Assembly (NCBI RefSeq): GCF_002941025.1
Contig: NZ_PTJS01000001.1
Coordinates: 7,144,605-7,208,604, forward strand
Length of the DNA: 64,000 nt
Source of the DNA: Streptomyces sp. QL37
GTDB taxonomy: Bacteria; Actinomycetota; Actinomycetes; Streptomycetales; Streptomycetaceae
Reading direction: 5' to 3'
Shown here: piece by piece, positions 50,938 through 61,618 of the stretch
Position numbering within the stretch: the first letter of the stretch is position 1
How the letters are laid out: each line of letters begins with the position of its first letter
Made by a program: the position numbers and the translations under genes
The notes under the pieces: model-generated
Told to the model about the DNA's origin: nothing
The model's input: the letters and a program-made list of their open reading frames with translations, nothing else
Database searches by the model: none

Positions 50938-51774
50938 ATGGGCACCCCCGAACTGATCTCCGCGCGGTCACCGCGAATCGCCGCCGCACGCCGGCTGGCC
51001 AGGCGCAATTTCCGCGGCAAGGAGCGCAGGTTCATCGCCGAGGGGCCGCAGGCCGTGCGGGAGGCCGCCGCACACCGGGGTACCGACGGCGAACCCACGC
51101 TGACCGAGCTCTTCGCCACCGTCGAGGCGGCCGACCGGTACGCCGACATCATCGACGCCGCCCGCGGAGCCGGTGCCCGTGTGCACCTCGCGGACGGCGA
51201 CGTGCTCGCCGACGTCTCGCAGACCGTCACCCCCCAGGGGCTGATCGGCGTCTGCCGGTTCCTGGACTCGCCCTTCGAGGACATTCTCGCGGCGAAGCCC
51301 ACCCTGGTCGCCGTCCTCGCCCACGTACGCGACCCCGGCAACGCCGGCACGGTGCTGCGCTGTGCGGACGCCGCGGGCGCGGACGCGGTGGTGCTGACCG
51401 ACGCTTCCGTGGACCTCTACAACCCCAAGTCCGTCCGTGCCTCCGTCGGCTCCCTGTTCCATCTGCCGGTGGCCGTCGGGGTGCCCGTGGAGCAGGCCGT
51501 GCAGGGGCTCCGGGACGCCGGTGTGCGCATCCTGGCGGCCGACGGCGCGGGCGACGACCTCGACGACGAGCTCGACGCGGGCACCATGGGCGGGCCGACC
51601 GCCTGGGTGTTCGGCAACGAGGCGTGGGGTCTCCCCGAGGAGACACGCGCCCTGGCCGACGCCGTGGTCCGGGTCCCGATCCACGGCAAGGCCGAGAGCC
51701 TCAACCTCGCCACCGCCGCCGCCGTCTGCCTCTACGCCTCCGCGCGGGCCCAGCGTCCGCGGCGGGCGGGCTGA
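50938..51774 (+). CDS. TrmH/SpoU-family 23S rRNA (2'-O-ribose) methyltransferase
   Basis: A 278-residue knotted SAM-dependent methyltransferase acting on rRNA. An N-terminal substrate-binding domain (RRFIAEGPQAVREA) is followed by the SPOUT domain with VLAHVRDPGNAGTVLRCADAAG, WVFGNEAWGLPEE and the cofactor end VRVPIHGKAESLNLATAAAV. ATG at 50938 after GAGAGG. Members of this type at this position include thiostrepton-resistance-like methylases, but the target base cannot be told. Confidence 0.92.
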   Translation: MGTPELISARSPRIAAARRLARRNFRGKERRFIAEGPQAVREAAAHRGTDGEPTLTELFATVEAADRYADIIDAARGAGARVHLADGDVLADVSQTVTPQGLIGVCRFLDSPFEDILAAKPTLVAVLAHVRDPGNAGTVLRCADAAGADAVVLTDASVDLYNPKSVRASVGSLFHLPVAVGVPVEQAVQGLRDAGVRILAADGAGDDLDDELDAGTMGGPTAWVFGNEAWGLPEETRALADAVVRVPIHGKAESLNLATAAAVCLYASARAQRPRRAG

Positions 51775-51830
51775 CCCCCGGCGCCCGCCGGCCGATACGG
51801 GCCGCACCCCGCCGGTGCCGCTCCGGAGGG

Positions 51831-51860
51831 TGTCGCCCGGCCGCCGGCGCCTAGTAGGGT
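51831..51860 (+). promoter_or_regulatory. Promoter of the PAS histidine kinase gene
   Basis: TGTCGC (51831-51836) and TAGGGT (51855-51860) with an 18-base spacer, about 50 bases before the start codon. Confidence 0.45.
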
Positions 51861-51910
51861 GACGAACTCGGGGGCCCACTGCACCGGTTCGAGAGGTGGG
51901 GTACGGGAAG

Positions 51911-53065
51911 ATGGCTGTCGGCATGAGCAGGCCGCGAGCGGCACACACGGCCGCCGTGCGCGCCCTCTCCGACGGGGCCGGCGCGAGCGGGACCGTCGGG
52001 GACCCCGCGACGGGCATCGACCCGGACGATCTGCCGGACGGTCTCGTCGTGGCCGACGAGAACGGCAAGGTCATCTGCTTCAACGCGGCCGCGGCCCGGA
52101 TCACCGCCACACCCGTGGCCGAGGCGCTCGGCCGCTCCCTCGACCAGGCCCTGCCCCTGGAGGACCTCAAAGGGCGCCGCTGGTGGGCCCTGACCGACCC
52201 GTACGGGGGCCTCGCCACCCGGGTCGGCCAGCCCGAGCGGAATCTGCTGCTCCCCGGCGGCCGCGAGGTCCTGGTCTCCGCCCGGTACGTACGCGAGAGC
52301 CCGACCGGCCCGGTCCGCCGGCTCGTCGTGTCGCTGCGCGGCACCGAGGCGCGCCGGCGCACCGAGCTCAGCCACGCCGAGCTGATCGCCACCGTCGCCC
52401 ATGAGCTGCGCTCCCCGCTCACCTCGGTCAAGGGCTTCACCGCCACACTGCTGGCCAAGTGGGAGCGGTTCACCGACGACCAGAAGCGGCTGATGCTGGA
52501 GACCGTCGACGCCGACGCCAACAGGGTCACCCGGCTCATCGCCGAGCTGCTCGACATCTCCCGTATCGACTCGGGCCGGCTCGAGCTGCGCCGCCAGCCC
52601 GTCGACATCGCCGCGGCCGTCGAACGCCACATCCAGGCGCACACGGCGAACGGCCAGGCGCCCGACCGCTTCCTCGTGCACACCCGGCAGCCGCTGCCCG
52701 CGCTCTGGGCGGACCCCGACAAGGTCGACCAGGTCCTGGGAAACCTCCTGGAAAACGCGGTGCGGCACGGCGAGGGAACCGTCACTATTGAGATCGCCCC
52801 TGCGCCCGCACCGGGCAAGGACGACGAGAGCGGAACGGCAGTCACCGTGAGCGACGAAGGTCCCGGCATCCCCGAGGAGTCGATGGGCCGCGTCTTCACC
52901 CGCTTCTGGCGGGGGAGCAAGCGCGGCGGGACCGGCCTGGGCCTGTACATCGTCAAGGGCATCGTCGAGGCGCACGGCGGGACGATCACCGTCGCCCGGG
53001 CACCCGGCGGCGGCGCCGAATTCCGATTTATCCTGCCCGTGAGCATGCCGGCCTACCTGGTCTGA
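51911..53065 (+). CDS. PAS-domain sensor histidine kinase, soluble
   Basis: A 384-residue kinase without membrane helices. A PAS-like domain (about residues 35-135; DGLVVADENGKVICFNAAAA) precedes a dimerisation helix with the phospho-acceptor histidine in LIATVAHELRSPLTSVKGF. The ATPase domain has the N box (LGNLLENAVRHG), G1 (VSDEGPGIP) and G2 (GGTGLGLYIVK). No response-regulator gene is adjacent, so it is an orphan here. ATG at 51911; earlier and later in-frame starts are possible. Confidence 0.9.
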   Translation: MAVGMSRPRAAHTAAVRALSDGAGASGTVGDPATGIDPDDLPDGLVVADENGKVICFNAAAARITATPVAEALGRSLDQALPLEDLKGRRWWALTDPYGGLATRVGQPERNLLLPGGREVLVSARYVRESPTGPVRRLVVSLRGTEARRRTELSHAELIATVAHELRSPLTSVKGFTATLLAKWERFTDDQKRLMLETVDADANRVTRLIAELLDISRIDSGRLELRRQPVDIAAAVERHIQAHTANGQAPDRFLVHTRQPLPALWADPDKVDQVLGNLLENAVRHGEGTVTIEIAPAPAPGKDDESGTAVTVSDEGPGIPEESMGRVFTRFWRGSKRGGTGLGLYIVKGIVEAHGGTITVARAPGGGAEFRFILPVSMPAYLV

Positions 53066-53103
53066 GCTGCCCACGGGCTTCTTCGCCTCCCGGCGGCCCG
53101 TAG

Positions 53104-54305
<1,202 letters not shown>

Positions 54306-54306
<1 letters not shown>

Positions 54307-56816
54307 TGCGCGTCCCGCTTTCCTGGCTGCGGGAATACGTCGACCTGCCGGCGACGGAGACCGGCCGTGACGTACAGGCCAAGCTCGTCTCCGTCGGCCT
54401 CGAGGTCGAGACCGTCGAGCAGACCGGCGCCGGCCTCAAGGGCCCCCTGGTCGTCGGACAGGTCCTGACCATCGAGGAGCTGGAGGGCTTCAAGAAGCCC
54501 ATCCGCTTCTGCACCGTCGACGTCGGCACCGCCAACGGCACCGGGGAACCGCAGGAGATCGTCTGCGGCGCCCGTAACTTCTCCGTCGGCGACAAGGTCG
54601 TCGTGGTCCTCCCGGGCGCCGTGCTGCCCGGTGACTTCGCGATCGCCGCGCGCAAGACGTACGGCAAGACCTCGCACGGCATGATCTGCTCCACCGACGA
54701 GCTCGGCATGGGCGACGACGGCACGCACGGCATCATCGTGCTGCCGCCGGAGTTCGAGCCCGGCACCGACGCGATCGAGCTCCTGGAGCTCGTCGACGAG
54801 GTCCTCGACATCGCCGTCACCCCCGACCGCGGCTACTGCCTCTCGATGCGCGGCGTCGCCCGGGAGACCGCCATCGCGTACGGGCTGCCGCTGCGCGACC
54901 CGGCGCTGCTCGACGTGCCCCCGCCCAACGCGCACGGCTACCCGGTGAAGGTGTCCGACCCGTTCGGCTGCAGCAACTTCACCGCGCGTACGGTCACCGG
55001 CCTGCGGCCCGAGGCGCGCTCCCCGATCTGGATGCAGCGCAGGCTGCAGAAGGCCGGGATGCGCACCGTCTCGCTGGCCGTCGACATCACCAACTACGTG
55101 ATGCTGGAGCTCGGCCAGCCACTGCACGCCTACGACCGCTCCCGTGTCGCGGGGACGATCGGGGTGCGCCGCGCCCAGCAGGGCGAGAAGCTCACCACGC
55201 TCGACGGTGCCAAGCGCGTCCTGGACTCCCAGGACCTGGTCATCACCGACGACCGCGGGCCGATCGGCCTCGCGGGCGTCATGGGCGGCGCCGACACCGA
55301 GATCGCCGACCACGCCGAGGACACCGGGACCACCGAGGTCGTCATCGAGGCCGCGCACTTCGACGCGATCGCCATCGCCCGGACCGCCCGCCGCCACAAG
55401 CTGAGCTCCGAGGCGTCCAAGCGCTTCGAGCGCGGTGTCGACCCGCGGGCCGCCGCCGCTGCCGCGCAGCGCACGGTCGACCTGCTGGTCCTCCTCGCGG
55501 GCGGCACGGCCGAGGCCGGCGTCACGGAGATCACCGCCCCGTCCGCGCCCCGCACCATCGCCATGCCGGCGAACCACCCGGACCGGGTGGCCGGTGTGGC
55601 GTACGGCCGCGAGACCGTCGTACGCCGCCTCCAGCAGGTCGGCTGCGACGTCTACGGCCAGGACGAGCTGATCGTCACGGTGCCGTCCTGGCGCCCCGAC
55701 CTCGCCGAGCCGAACGACCTGGCCGAAGAGGTCATCCGGCTGGAGGGGTACGAGAACCTCCCGTCGACCCTGCCGACTCCGCCGTCCGGGCGCGGGCTCA
55801 CCGACCGCCAGCGGCTGCACCGCCGCATCGGCCGTGCCCTCGCGGGCGCCGGTTACGTCGAGGCGCTGAGCTACCCGTTCATCGGCGACGCCGTCCTCGA
55901 CCAGCTCGGCCTGGAGAAGGACGACGCCCGCCGCCGCACGGTCACCCTCGTCAACCCGCTCTCCGACGAGGAGCCCGCGCTGCGCACGACGCTGCTGCCG
56001 GGTCTGCTCGGCGCGCTGCGGCGCAACGACGGCCGTGGCAGCCACGACCTGGCGCTCTTCGAGACCGGCCTGGTCTTCAGGCCGACCGGCGAGGAGACCA
56101 AGGCCGTCCGGCTGCCCGTCGACCGCCGTCCCACCGACGAGGAGATCGCAGGCCTGGACGCCGCGCTCCCGCGTCAGCCGCGCCGTGCCGCAGTCGTCCT
56201 CGCGGGCGCCCGCGAGCAGGCCGGCTGGTGGGGCAAGGGCCGCCCCGCGGACTGGGCGGACTCCGTCGAGGCGGCGCGCACCATCGCCCGTGAGGCGGGC
56301 GTCGAGGTGACGGTCCGCGCCGACCGGCACGCACCGTGGCACCCCGGCCGCTGCGCCGCGCTGTACGTCACGGTCGACGGCCAGGAGACACTCTTCGGAC
56401 ACGCGGGCGAACTGCACCCGCGCGTCATCAAGGAGCTCCACCTGCCCGAGCGGACCTGCGCCATGGAGGTCGAGCTCGACGTCCTGGAGCAGGCCGTCGA
56501 CGGTGCGCTCCAGGCGCCCCGCATCTCCACCTTCCCGGTGGCGACCCAGGACGTCGCACTGGTCGTCGCCTCGGACGTGCCCGCCGACGCGGTGGAGAAG
56601 GCCCTGCGCGAAGGCGCCGGCGATCTGCTCGAATCGCTCCGGCTGTTCGACGTCTTCACCGGCGAGCAGATCGGTGAGGGCAACAAGTCCCTGGCGTACG
56701 CGCTGCGGTTCCGTGCCCCGGACCGCACGCTGACCGTGGAGGAGGCCTCCGCGGCCCGCGACACCGCGGTCGCCCTGGCCACCGAGCGCACCGGCGCGGT
56801 GCTGCGCGGCGCGTAG
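54306..56816 (+). CDS. pheT: Phenylalanyl-tRNA synthetase beta subunit
   Basis: An 836-residue subunit that forms the alpha2-beta2 enzyme. In order: an N-terminal EMAP-type tRNA-binding domain ([21 protein letters not shown]), B3/B4 editing domain, B5, a catalytic-like core and a C-terminal anticodon-binding FDX-ACB domain ([19 protein letters not shown]). The ATG shares its A with the pheS stop (TGATG), giving tight translational coupling. A strong terminator follows. Confidence 0.97.
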
Positions 56817-56830
56817 GCGTACAGGCGGTG

Positions 56831-56867
56831 AGAAGGGGCGTATCCGGCCATCGGATACGCCCCTTCT
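56831..56867. terminator. Terminator after pheST
   Basis: A perfect 16-bp stem (56831-56846 with 56852-56867), five-base loop, 15 bases after the pheT stop. Confidence 0.9.
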
Positions 56868-57112
56868 GTCTCGCCGGACGGCCCGGTGACCGCACACGGG
56901 CCTCCTGTCATCGGGGCAGTGGGCTGTGCGGTCCGGCGCCGTCCGCCCTGCCACGGAGTGTCGGGCAGGCCGGCAGAACGAACGGCGCGGGGCGGGTCGT
57001 CGAACTGTTACGAGGGGGAGCCGACGACCCGGCCGCCTCTTGCGAGGAGCTCATTCAACCGAGCGGCGCCCCGGCGCGGCAGAGCGCACAGCAGGATGGT
57101 TCGGGCATTCCG
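56868..57112 (+). other. Intergenic region with one hairpin, no gene seen
   Basis: No supported coding region. A 10-bp stem (56993-57002 with 57022-57031) encloses 19 bases including TTACGAGGGGGAG. It may be RNA structure of a longer leader or simple dyad DNA. Confidence 0.4.
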
Positions 57113-57146
57113 TTCACACCCCGTGTGAATCGTGCTCCGCTAGGCT
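57113..57146 (+). promoter_or_regulatory. Promoter with overlapping operator dyad for the TPR regulator
   Basis: TTCACAC-CCC-GTGTGAA (57113-57129) is a perfect 7-bp inverted repeat overlapping the expected -35; TAGGCT at 57141-57146 is the -10. The arrangement fits repression, possibly autoregulation. Confidence 0.55.
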
Positions 57147-57172
57147 CGTCGCGACGCGCACATGGGGGGGCA

Positions 57173-58513
57173 ATGGAGCCCAATGTCCTGCTCGAATCCC
57201 TGATCGACGAGGCGGGTGTGTCCCGCGCCGGGCTCGCCGGTCATGTCAACCAGGCCGGCCGCGCCCGCGGGCTGTGCCTGCGCTACGAGCACACGGCGGT
57301 CGCCCGCTGGCTCAAGGGCCAGCGCCCGCGCGGGCAGGTCCCCGACCTGATCTGCGAAGTTCTCGCCGGCCGACTGCGCCGGCCCGTCACGCTCGACGAC
57401 ATCGGCATGGGGATCTCCGGGGCGCACCCGGCGGCCCGGAGCGCCGGCCTGTCCGGGTTCGTCGAACACGCGACGGCCCTGTGGCGCTCCGACGAACAGC
57501 AGCGTCCCCACCTCACCGCCGCACCCGCCGTCACGGGCACGACAGCCGTGATGCCGGTCTGGGAGTGGGAGAACCCGCCCGAGGACACCGACGTCTCACG
57601 GCCGGGGCCGTCCCGCGTGAGCGTGGCGGACATAGCGATGCTCCGCGCGGCCCGGGCGCACTACGAGCAGATGTACCGGAAGGCGGGCGGCATCGCGACC
57701 AGGTCCCGCATCGTCGGCTTCCTCAACGCCGAGACCGCGCCGCTGCTGCGCGGCGGGTACAGCGACGCCATGGGCCGTCAGCTCCATCGCGCGACCGCCG
57801 GGCTGGTGGCCGTCGCGGGCATCTGCGCCTACGACTCGGACGCCCATGGACTCGCCCAGCGCTATTTCCACCAGGCACTGCGCCTGGCCAAGGCGAGCGG
57901 TGACCGGGGGATCGGCGGCTATGTGATCGCGCTGCTCGTCAACCAGTCGCTGTACCTGGCCGAATTCCGCCGGTCCGTGGCCTTCGCCGAGGCCGCACTG
58001 CGCGCGGCGGGCCCGCACATCACCCCGGCGCTCGCCACCGACCTGCACGCGATGCAGGCCAAGGCCTATGCCCAGCTCGGCGACCACCGCAGCGCCCTGG
58101 AGTGCATCCGCCGCGCCGAGGCCGAGGCCGGCCGCATCCGGAGCGGGGGCGAGCCGGACGAGACGGGATACGTCCAGCCGGGCCTCGTCAACGTCCAGGT
58201 GGCGGAGGCGCTGCTGTGCCTCGGGGATCTCCCCGGTGCCCGGGAGCACGCGGCGGCCGCCGTACGCTCCCCGGCGCACGACCGGGGGACCGTGCACCGG
58301 CTCGCCATGCTGACGCACCTGGAACTGCTCCAGGGCGAGGCGGACAAGGCGGCCCGCACCGCCTCGGAAATGGCGGAACGCGCCCGGGGCATGGAGTCCC
58401 AGCGGCTCCGGGACCGGCTCCGCTCCGTACGGACACATCTTGCCGCGAGCGGCAGCGCCGACGCCGCGGCGGCGGCCGGCCTCATCGACGGGGCGCTGCG
58501 CGTGCCCCTGTGA
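57173..58513 (+). CDS. TPR-containing regulatory protein with N-terminal helix-turn-helix (NsdA-like)
   Basis: A 446-residue protein of a Streptomyces family resembling NsdA/BldD-neighbour regulators. The N-terminal 75 residues form a DNA-binding-like domain (VNQAGRARGLCLRYEHTAVARWLKG is at its core, quoted here only in part: HTAVARWLKGQRPRG). The rest is helical with tetratricopeptide-like units (YFHQALRLAKASGDR, HRSALECIRRAEAEAG, LPGAREHAAAAVRSP). Such proteins influence differentiation and antibiotic production. ATG at 57173 after GGGGGG. Confidence 0.8.
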   Translation: MEPNVLLESLIDEAGVSRAGLAGHVNQAGRARGLCLRYEHTAVARWLKGQRPRGQVPDLICEVLAGRLRRPVTLDDIGMGISGAHPAARSAGLSGFVEHATALWRSDEQQRPHLTAAPAVTGTTAVMPVWEWENPPEDTDVSRPGPSRVSVADIAMLRAARAHYEQMYRKAGGIATRSRIVGFLNAETAPLLRGGYSDAMGRQLHRATAGLVAVAGICAYDSDAHGLAQRYFHQALRLAKASGDRGIGGYVIALLVNQSLYLAEFRRSVAFAEAALRAAGPHITPALATDLHAMQAKAYAQLGDHRSALECIRRAEAEAGRIRSGGEPDETGYVQPGLVNVQVAEALLCLGDLPGAREHAAAAVRSPAHDRGTVHRLAMLTHLELLQGEADKAARTASEMAERARGMESQRLRDRLRSVRTHLAASGSADAAAAAGLIDGALRVPL

Positions 58514-58600
58514 GCCTCGTCCGGGGAGCCTCCACACGTTCCCCTGAGGGGCGGACCCTGCTCCGATGTTGCCATCGACCAGTCGGAAGGTGGCAGAACT

Positions 58601-59131
58601 GTGCAGTGGACGAACTTAAACGAACAAACTGTGTATGAGAATCGCTGGTTCCGGGTCAATCTGGCGGATGTCGTACTCCCCGACGGCCGCCATCTGGACC
58701 ACTTCCTCATCCGCCTCCGGGCCGTCGCCGCGGCGACCGTCGTCAACGAGGCCAACGAGGTCCTGCTCCTGTGGCGGCACCGCTTCATCACGGACAGCTG
58801 GGGCTGGGAGCTGGCCGCGGGTGTGGTGGAGGACGGCGAGGACATCGCCGCCGCGGCGGCTCGGGAGATGGAGGAGGAGACCGGATGGCGCCCGGGCGCG
58901 CTGCAACCGCTGATGACCGTGGAGCCGGCCAACGGCCTGGTCGACGCCAGGCACCACATCTTCTGGGCCCGGGAGGCGACGTACACCGGTCATCCGGCGG
59001 ACGACTTCGAGTCCTCGCGCCGTGAGTGGGTCCCGCTCAAGCTCGTGCCGGACATGGTCGCACGCGGTGAGATTCCGGCGGCCAACATGGCGGCCGGGCT
59101 GCTGATGCTCCATCACATGAGGCTGGGCTGA
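58601..59131 (+). CDS. Nudix hydrolase with an early TTA codon
   Basis: A 176-residue Nudix enzyme, ADP-ribose-pyrophosphatase-like. The Nudix box spans residues 74-96 (G-V-V-E-D-G-E-D start, REMEEETG end) with all catalytic glutamates. The sixth codon (58616-58618) is TTA, the rare leucine codon read by the bldA tRNA, and the first 15 codons are AT-rich compared with the rest. GTG 58601 is supported by GGAAGGTGG; a GTG at 58631 would avoid the TTA but has no ribosome-binding site. Confidence 0.9.
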   Translation: MQWTNLNEQTVYENRWFRVNLADVVLPDGRHLDHFLIRLRAVAAATVVNEANEVLLLWRHRFITDSWGWELAAGVVEDGEDIAAAAAREMEEETGWRPGALQPLMTVEPANGLVDARHHIFWAREATYTGHPADDFESSRREWVPLKLVPDMVARGEIPAANMAAGLLMLHHMRLG

Positions 59132-59233
59132 CGCCACATGACGAAACGGCGGGTGGCCCGGAAGGGCCCGGGCCACCCGCCGTCCGCACCCCGCACTCTT
59201 CGCCGGGCGACCGGCAGGGCCGTTTCCCTGGGT

Positions 59234-60244
59234 TCACGTCATGGAGACGACGACCTTGCCGGCCTTCGCGCGGCCTTTCTCGACGTACTCCATGGCCCGA
59301 AGGGTCTCGTCGAAGGGGAAGACCCGGTCGACGACGGGGCGGATCTTCCCGGCGTCGATGAGGGGGGTGAGTTCGCGCAGCTGGTCGCCACTGGCCTTCA
59401 TGAACAGGAAGGAGTACGTGACACCGAGACGCTTGGCCTGGCGCCGGATCCTGGCGCTGAGCGCGGCGATGGCCAGGCGGAGCACCAGGTTCGAGCCGAG
59501 TTCGCGGGCGGTGGCCGGGTCGGGCGGGCCCGCGACGGAGATGGCCAGGCCGGCGGGCTTGAGGATGCGCAGGGACTTGGCGAGGTTCTCACCGCCGAGG
59601 GAGTCCAGGACGAGGTCGTAGCCGGTGAGGAGTTCGGAGAAGTCCTGGGTGCGGTAGTCGATGACCTCGTCCGCGCCGAGGTCCTTGACGAGGTCGATCT
59701 TGGCGGTGCTCGCGGTGGCGGCCACGTGCGCGCCCAGTGCCTTGGCCAGTTGGATGGTGATGGATCCCAGGCCGCCGGCGCCCGCGTGGATGAGGACCTT
59801 CTGGCCCGGCTGGACGTTCGCCCGCTCGACCAGGGCCTGCCAGGCGGTCAGCGCGACCAGGGGGAGGGAGGCGGCCTCGGTCATGGTGAGCGTGGCGGGC
59901 TTGGGGGCGAGGTCGTCCTGGTGGACGGCGAGGAGTTCGGCGAAGGTGCCGATGCGGTCCTTGTCGGGCCGTGCCCAGACCTCGTCGCCCACCGCGAAGC
60001 GGGTGATGGACGATCCGACGCGGACGACGGTCCCGGCGAGGTCGTTGCCCAGGATGAGCGGGAGACGGTAGGGCAGGATCTGCTTGAGGTCACCGTCGCG
60101 GATCTTCATGTCCAGTGGGTTGACACTCGCCGCGTCGATCCTGATCAGGACGTCGTCGGCACCCACCTGGGGGTCGGGTACCTCGGCGGCACGCATGTTG
60201 GACGCGTCGCCGTACTTCTCGACCCTGAAGGCCTTCACCGTCAT
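59234..60244 (-). CDS. Zinc-independent MDR oxidoreductase (quinone-reductase type)
   Basis: A 336-residue NAD(P)H-dependent enzyme of the medium-chain family: AASVNPLDMKIRDGD, LGNDLAGTVVRVG, and the nucleotide loop IHAGAGGLGSITIQLAK. The zinc-binding cysteines and histidines of alcohol dehydrogenases are absent, as in quinone reductases. It is the last of a set of minus-strand oxidoreductase genes below the divergent TetR gene; the aldo/keto reductase between it and the SDR is decayed. A 7-bp hairpin (60259-60278) lies just upstream of its start. Confidence 0.92.
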   Translation of the reverse strand: MTVKAFRVEKYGDASNMRAAEVPDPQVGADDVLIRIDAASVNPLDMKIRDGDLKQILPYRLPLILGNDLAGTVVRVGSSITRFAVGDEVWARPDKDRIGTFAELLAVHQDDLAPKPATLTMTEAASLPLVALTAWQALVERANVQPGQKVLIHAGAGGLGSITIQLAKALGAHVAATASTAKIDLVKDLGADEVIDYRTQDFSELLTGYDLVLDSLGGENLAKSLRILKPAGLAISVAGPPDPATARELGSNLVLRLAIAALSARIRRQAKRLGVTYSFLFMKASGDQLRELTPLIDAGKIRPVVDRVFPFDETLRAMEYVEKGRAKAGKVVVSMT

Positions 60245-60258
60245 CTCCGTTCGTGTGG

Positions 60259-60278
60259 TCTCCCGTCCAAGCGGGAGA
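60259..60278. promoter_or_regulatory. Small inverted repeat upstream of the MDR gene
   Basis: TCTCCCG (60259-60265) and CGGGAGA (60272-60278) with six bases between, 15 bases before the ATG. It may be an operator or a leader hairpin. Confidence 0.35.
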
Positions 60279-60410
60279 GGCGTTATTACCCGTGAGGGAT
60301 TTGCCTCGTTACGAGACAGTTCGTGGTGTCTTCTGGTCCGCGCGCTCCGTGTCGGCACGGCAGTGGCCAGTGCCCGCGCGGAGAGCTCTGCGGCGGCCGT
60401 GTTTCCGGGC

Positions 60411-60750
60411 TCAGGCCACCGGCACGACCGGGGCGAGGACGCTGCCCGCGTCGCCGCCCCGGAGGCGGCCCGGCGAGCCCGCGACGCCCTCGTGCGGTAC
60501 GCCGAGCGGCATGGCGCTCGGCGTTGTCGAGGCGCGTGTACTGCTCGTCGGTGAGCTGGTCGTCGAGGGCCGCGGAGGAGCTGCCGGCGCTGTCGAGGAG
60601 AGTGCCGAGGGCCTCGGCCTACCGGTCGAAGATCCGGGGGGCCTCGTCGGGCTCGGCACCGGCGCCCCGGCCGGTGCCGAAGTTCGCGGTGCCGAGCGCG
60701 TACTCGGAGACGAGCAGTCCGGTCCTGCGGCCGAAGGCCGTGTAACGCGT
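60411..60750 (-). pseudogene. Aldo/keto reductase remnant with several lesions
   Basis: Read on the minus strand from 60750, the first 43 codons give YTAFGRRTGLLVSEYALG and TANFG...DEAPRIFDR, an aldo/keto reductase N-terminus. The expected ATG is ACG (60748-60750), a TAG interrupts the frame at 60619-60621, the protein then jumps after AEALGTLLDSA to the C-terminal AALDDQLTDEQYTRLD, and a frameshift is needed to reach MPLGVPHEGVAG and the TGA at 60411. More than 200 codons of the barrel, including the catalytic residues, are gone. It is dead. It lies in the SDR-MDR oxidoreductase module. Confidence 0.82.
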
Positions 60751-60810
60751 GAGTCGTCCTTGCGTAAGGGGGCCTGGAAGGCCGTCGTGCCGTGGTGGAG
60801 GGGGTGAGCG

Positions 60811-61503
60811 TCAGCCCGCGTGCGGCTGGGGCGCCGCGGACAGGCTCTGCTTGACGTACCGGCTGGTCTCGTCGGCGAGGATCTCGGGCAGGCCGGTCTC
60901 GATGCCGTACAGGGCCTGGGCTGCGACGTCGGCGGCGGCGACCTTCTGATCGGCGGGCACGCCGGCGGCCATGTCGGTGTCCATGTAGCCGACGTGCAGC
61001 GCCAAGACGGTGATCCCGCGGGGCGCCAGTTCCTCGCGGCTCGCGTCGCTCAGCGCCCAGGCGGCGGCCTTGGAGGCCGCGTAGGAGCCGAGTCCTGCCG
61101 GGTGGAACCAGGACAGGGCGGACAGGACGTTGAGTACGGCGCCGCCGCCGTTGCCCTCGATGACGGGGGCGAAGGCCCGTGTGGCGAGGAGCGGGCCGAA
61201 GAAGTTGGTCTCCATCTCGCGGCGTACTTCGTCCAGGTCGCCGCCGACCAGCGTCGCGCCGGTGGAGACGCCCGCGTTGTTGATCAGAAGCGTCGCGTCC
61301 GACGCGATGCGGGCGGCCTCCCGTATCGACTCCTGGTCCGTCACGTCGAGGCGCAACGGGTGGACGCCCGGCAGGTCGACCGTCTCGGGACGGCGGGCCG
61401 CCGCGTAGACCTTGGCGCCGTGCTCCACGAGCTGGGCGGCCAGGTGCCGCCCGAGGCCCCGGTTGGCGCCGGTGACCACCGCGACCGCGTTCTTGAGTTC
61501 CAT
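60811..61503 (-). CDS. Short-chain dehydrogenase/reductase
   Basis: A 230-residue SDR with the cofactor loop VTGANRGLGRHLA, the NNAG motif and the catalytic YAASK. It is divergent from a TetR regulator, and its promoter region contains two inverted repeats, so it is probably the direct target. The aldo/keto reductase remnant and the MDR gene follow on the same strand. The set looks like a quinone/aldehyde detoxification module. Confidence 0.92.
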   Translation of the reverse strand: MELKNAVAVVTGANRGLGRHLAAQLVEHGAKVYAAARRPETVDLPGVHPLRLDVTDQESIREAARIASDATLLINNAGVSTGATLVGGDLDEVRREMETNFFGPLLATRAFAPVIEGNGGGAVLNVLSALSWFHPAGLGSYAASKAAAWALSDASREELAPRGITVLALHVGYMDTDMAAGVPADQKVAAADVAAQALYGIETGLPEILADETSRYVKQSLSAAPQPHAG

Positions 61504-61548
61504 GCTCGCTCCCGTCCTTCGCTGGCGCCGTCGGAGCACCCGCGTCAA

Positions 61549-61570
61549 TTAGATTGCAACCACAATCTAA
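61549..61570. promoter_or_regulatory. TetR-type operator O1
   Basis: TTAGATTG-N6-CAATCTAA, a perfect 8-bp inverted repeat, 46 bases before the SDR start and 49 before the TetR start. Confidence 0.7.
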
Positions 61571-61584
61571 ACACGGGGCTATGA

Positions 61585-61604
61585 TAGATGCCAGTCGACA
61601 TCTA
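61585..61604. promoter_or_regulatory. TetR-type operator O2
   Basis: TAGATG-N8-CATCTA, a weaker relative of O1, 15 bases before the TetR-type start codon. Binding here would repress the regulator gene. Confidence 0.5.
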
Positions 61605-61618
61605 AATGGGAGGTGGCC

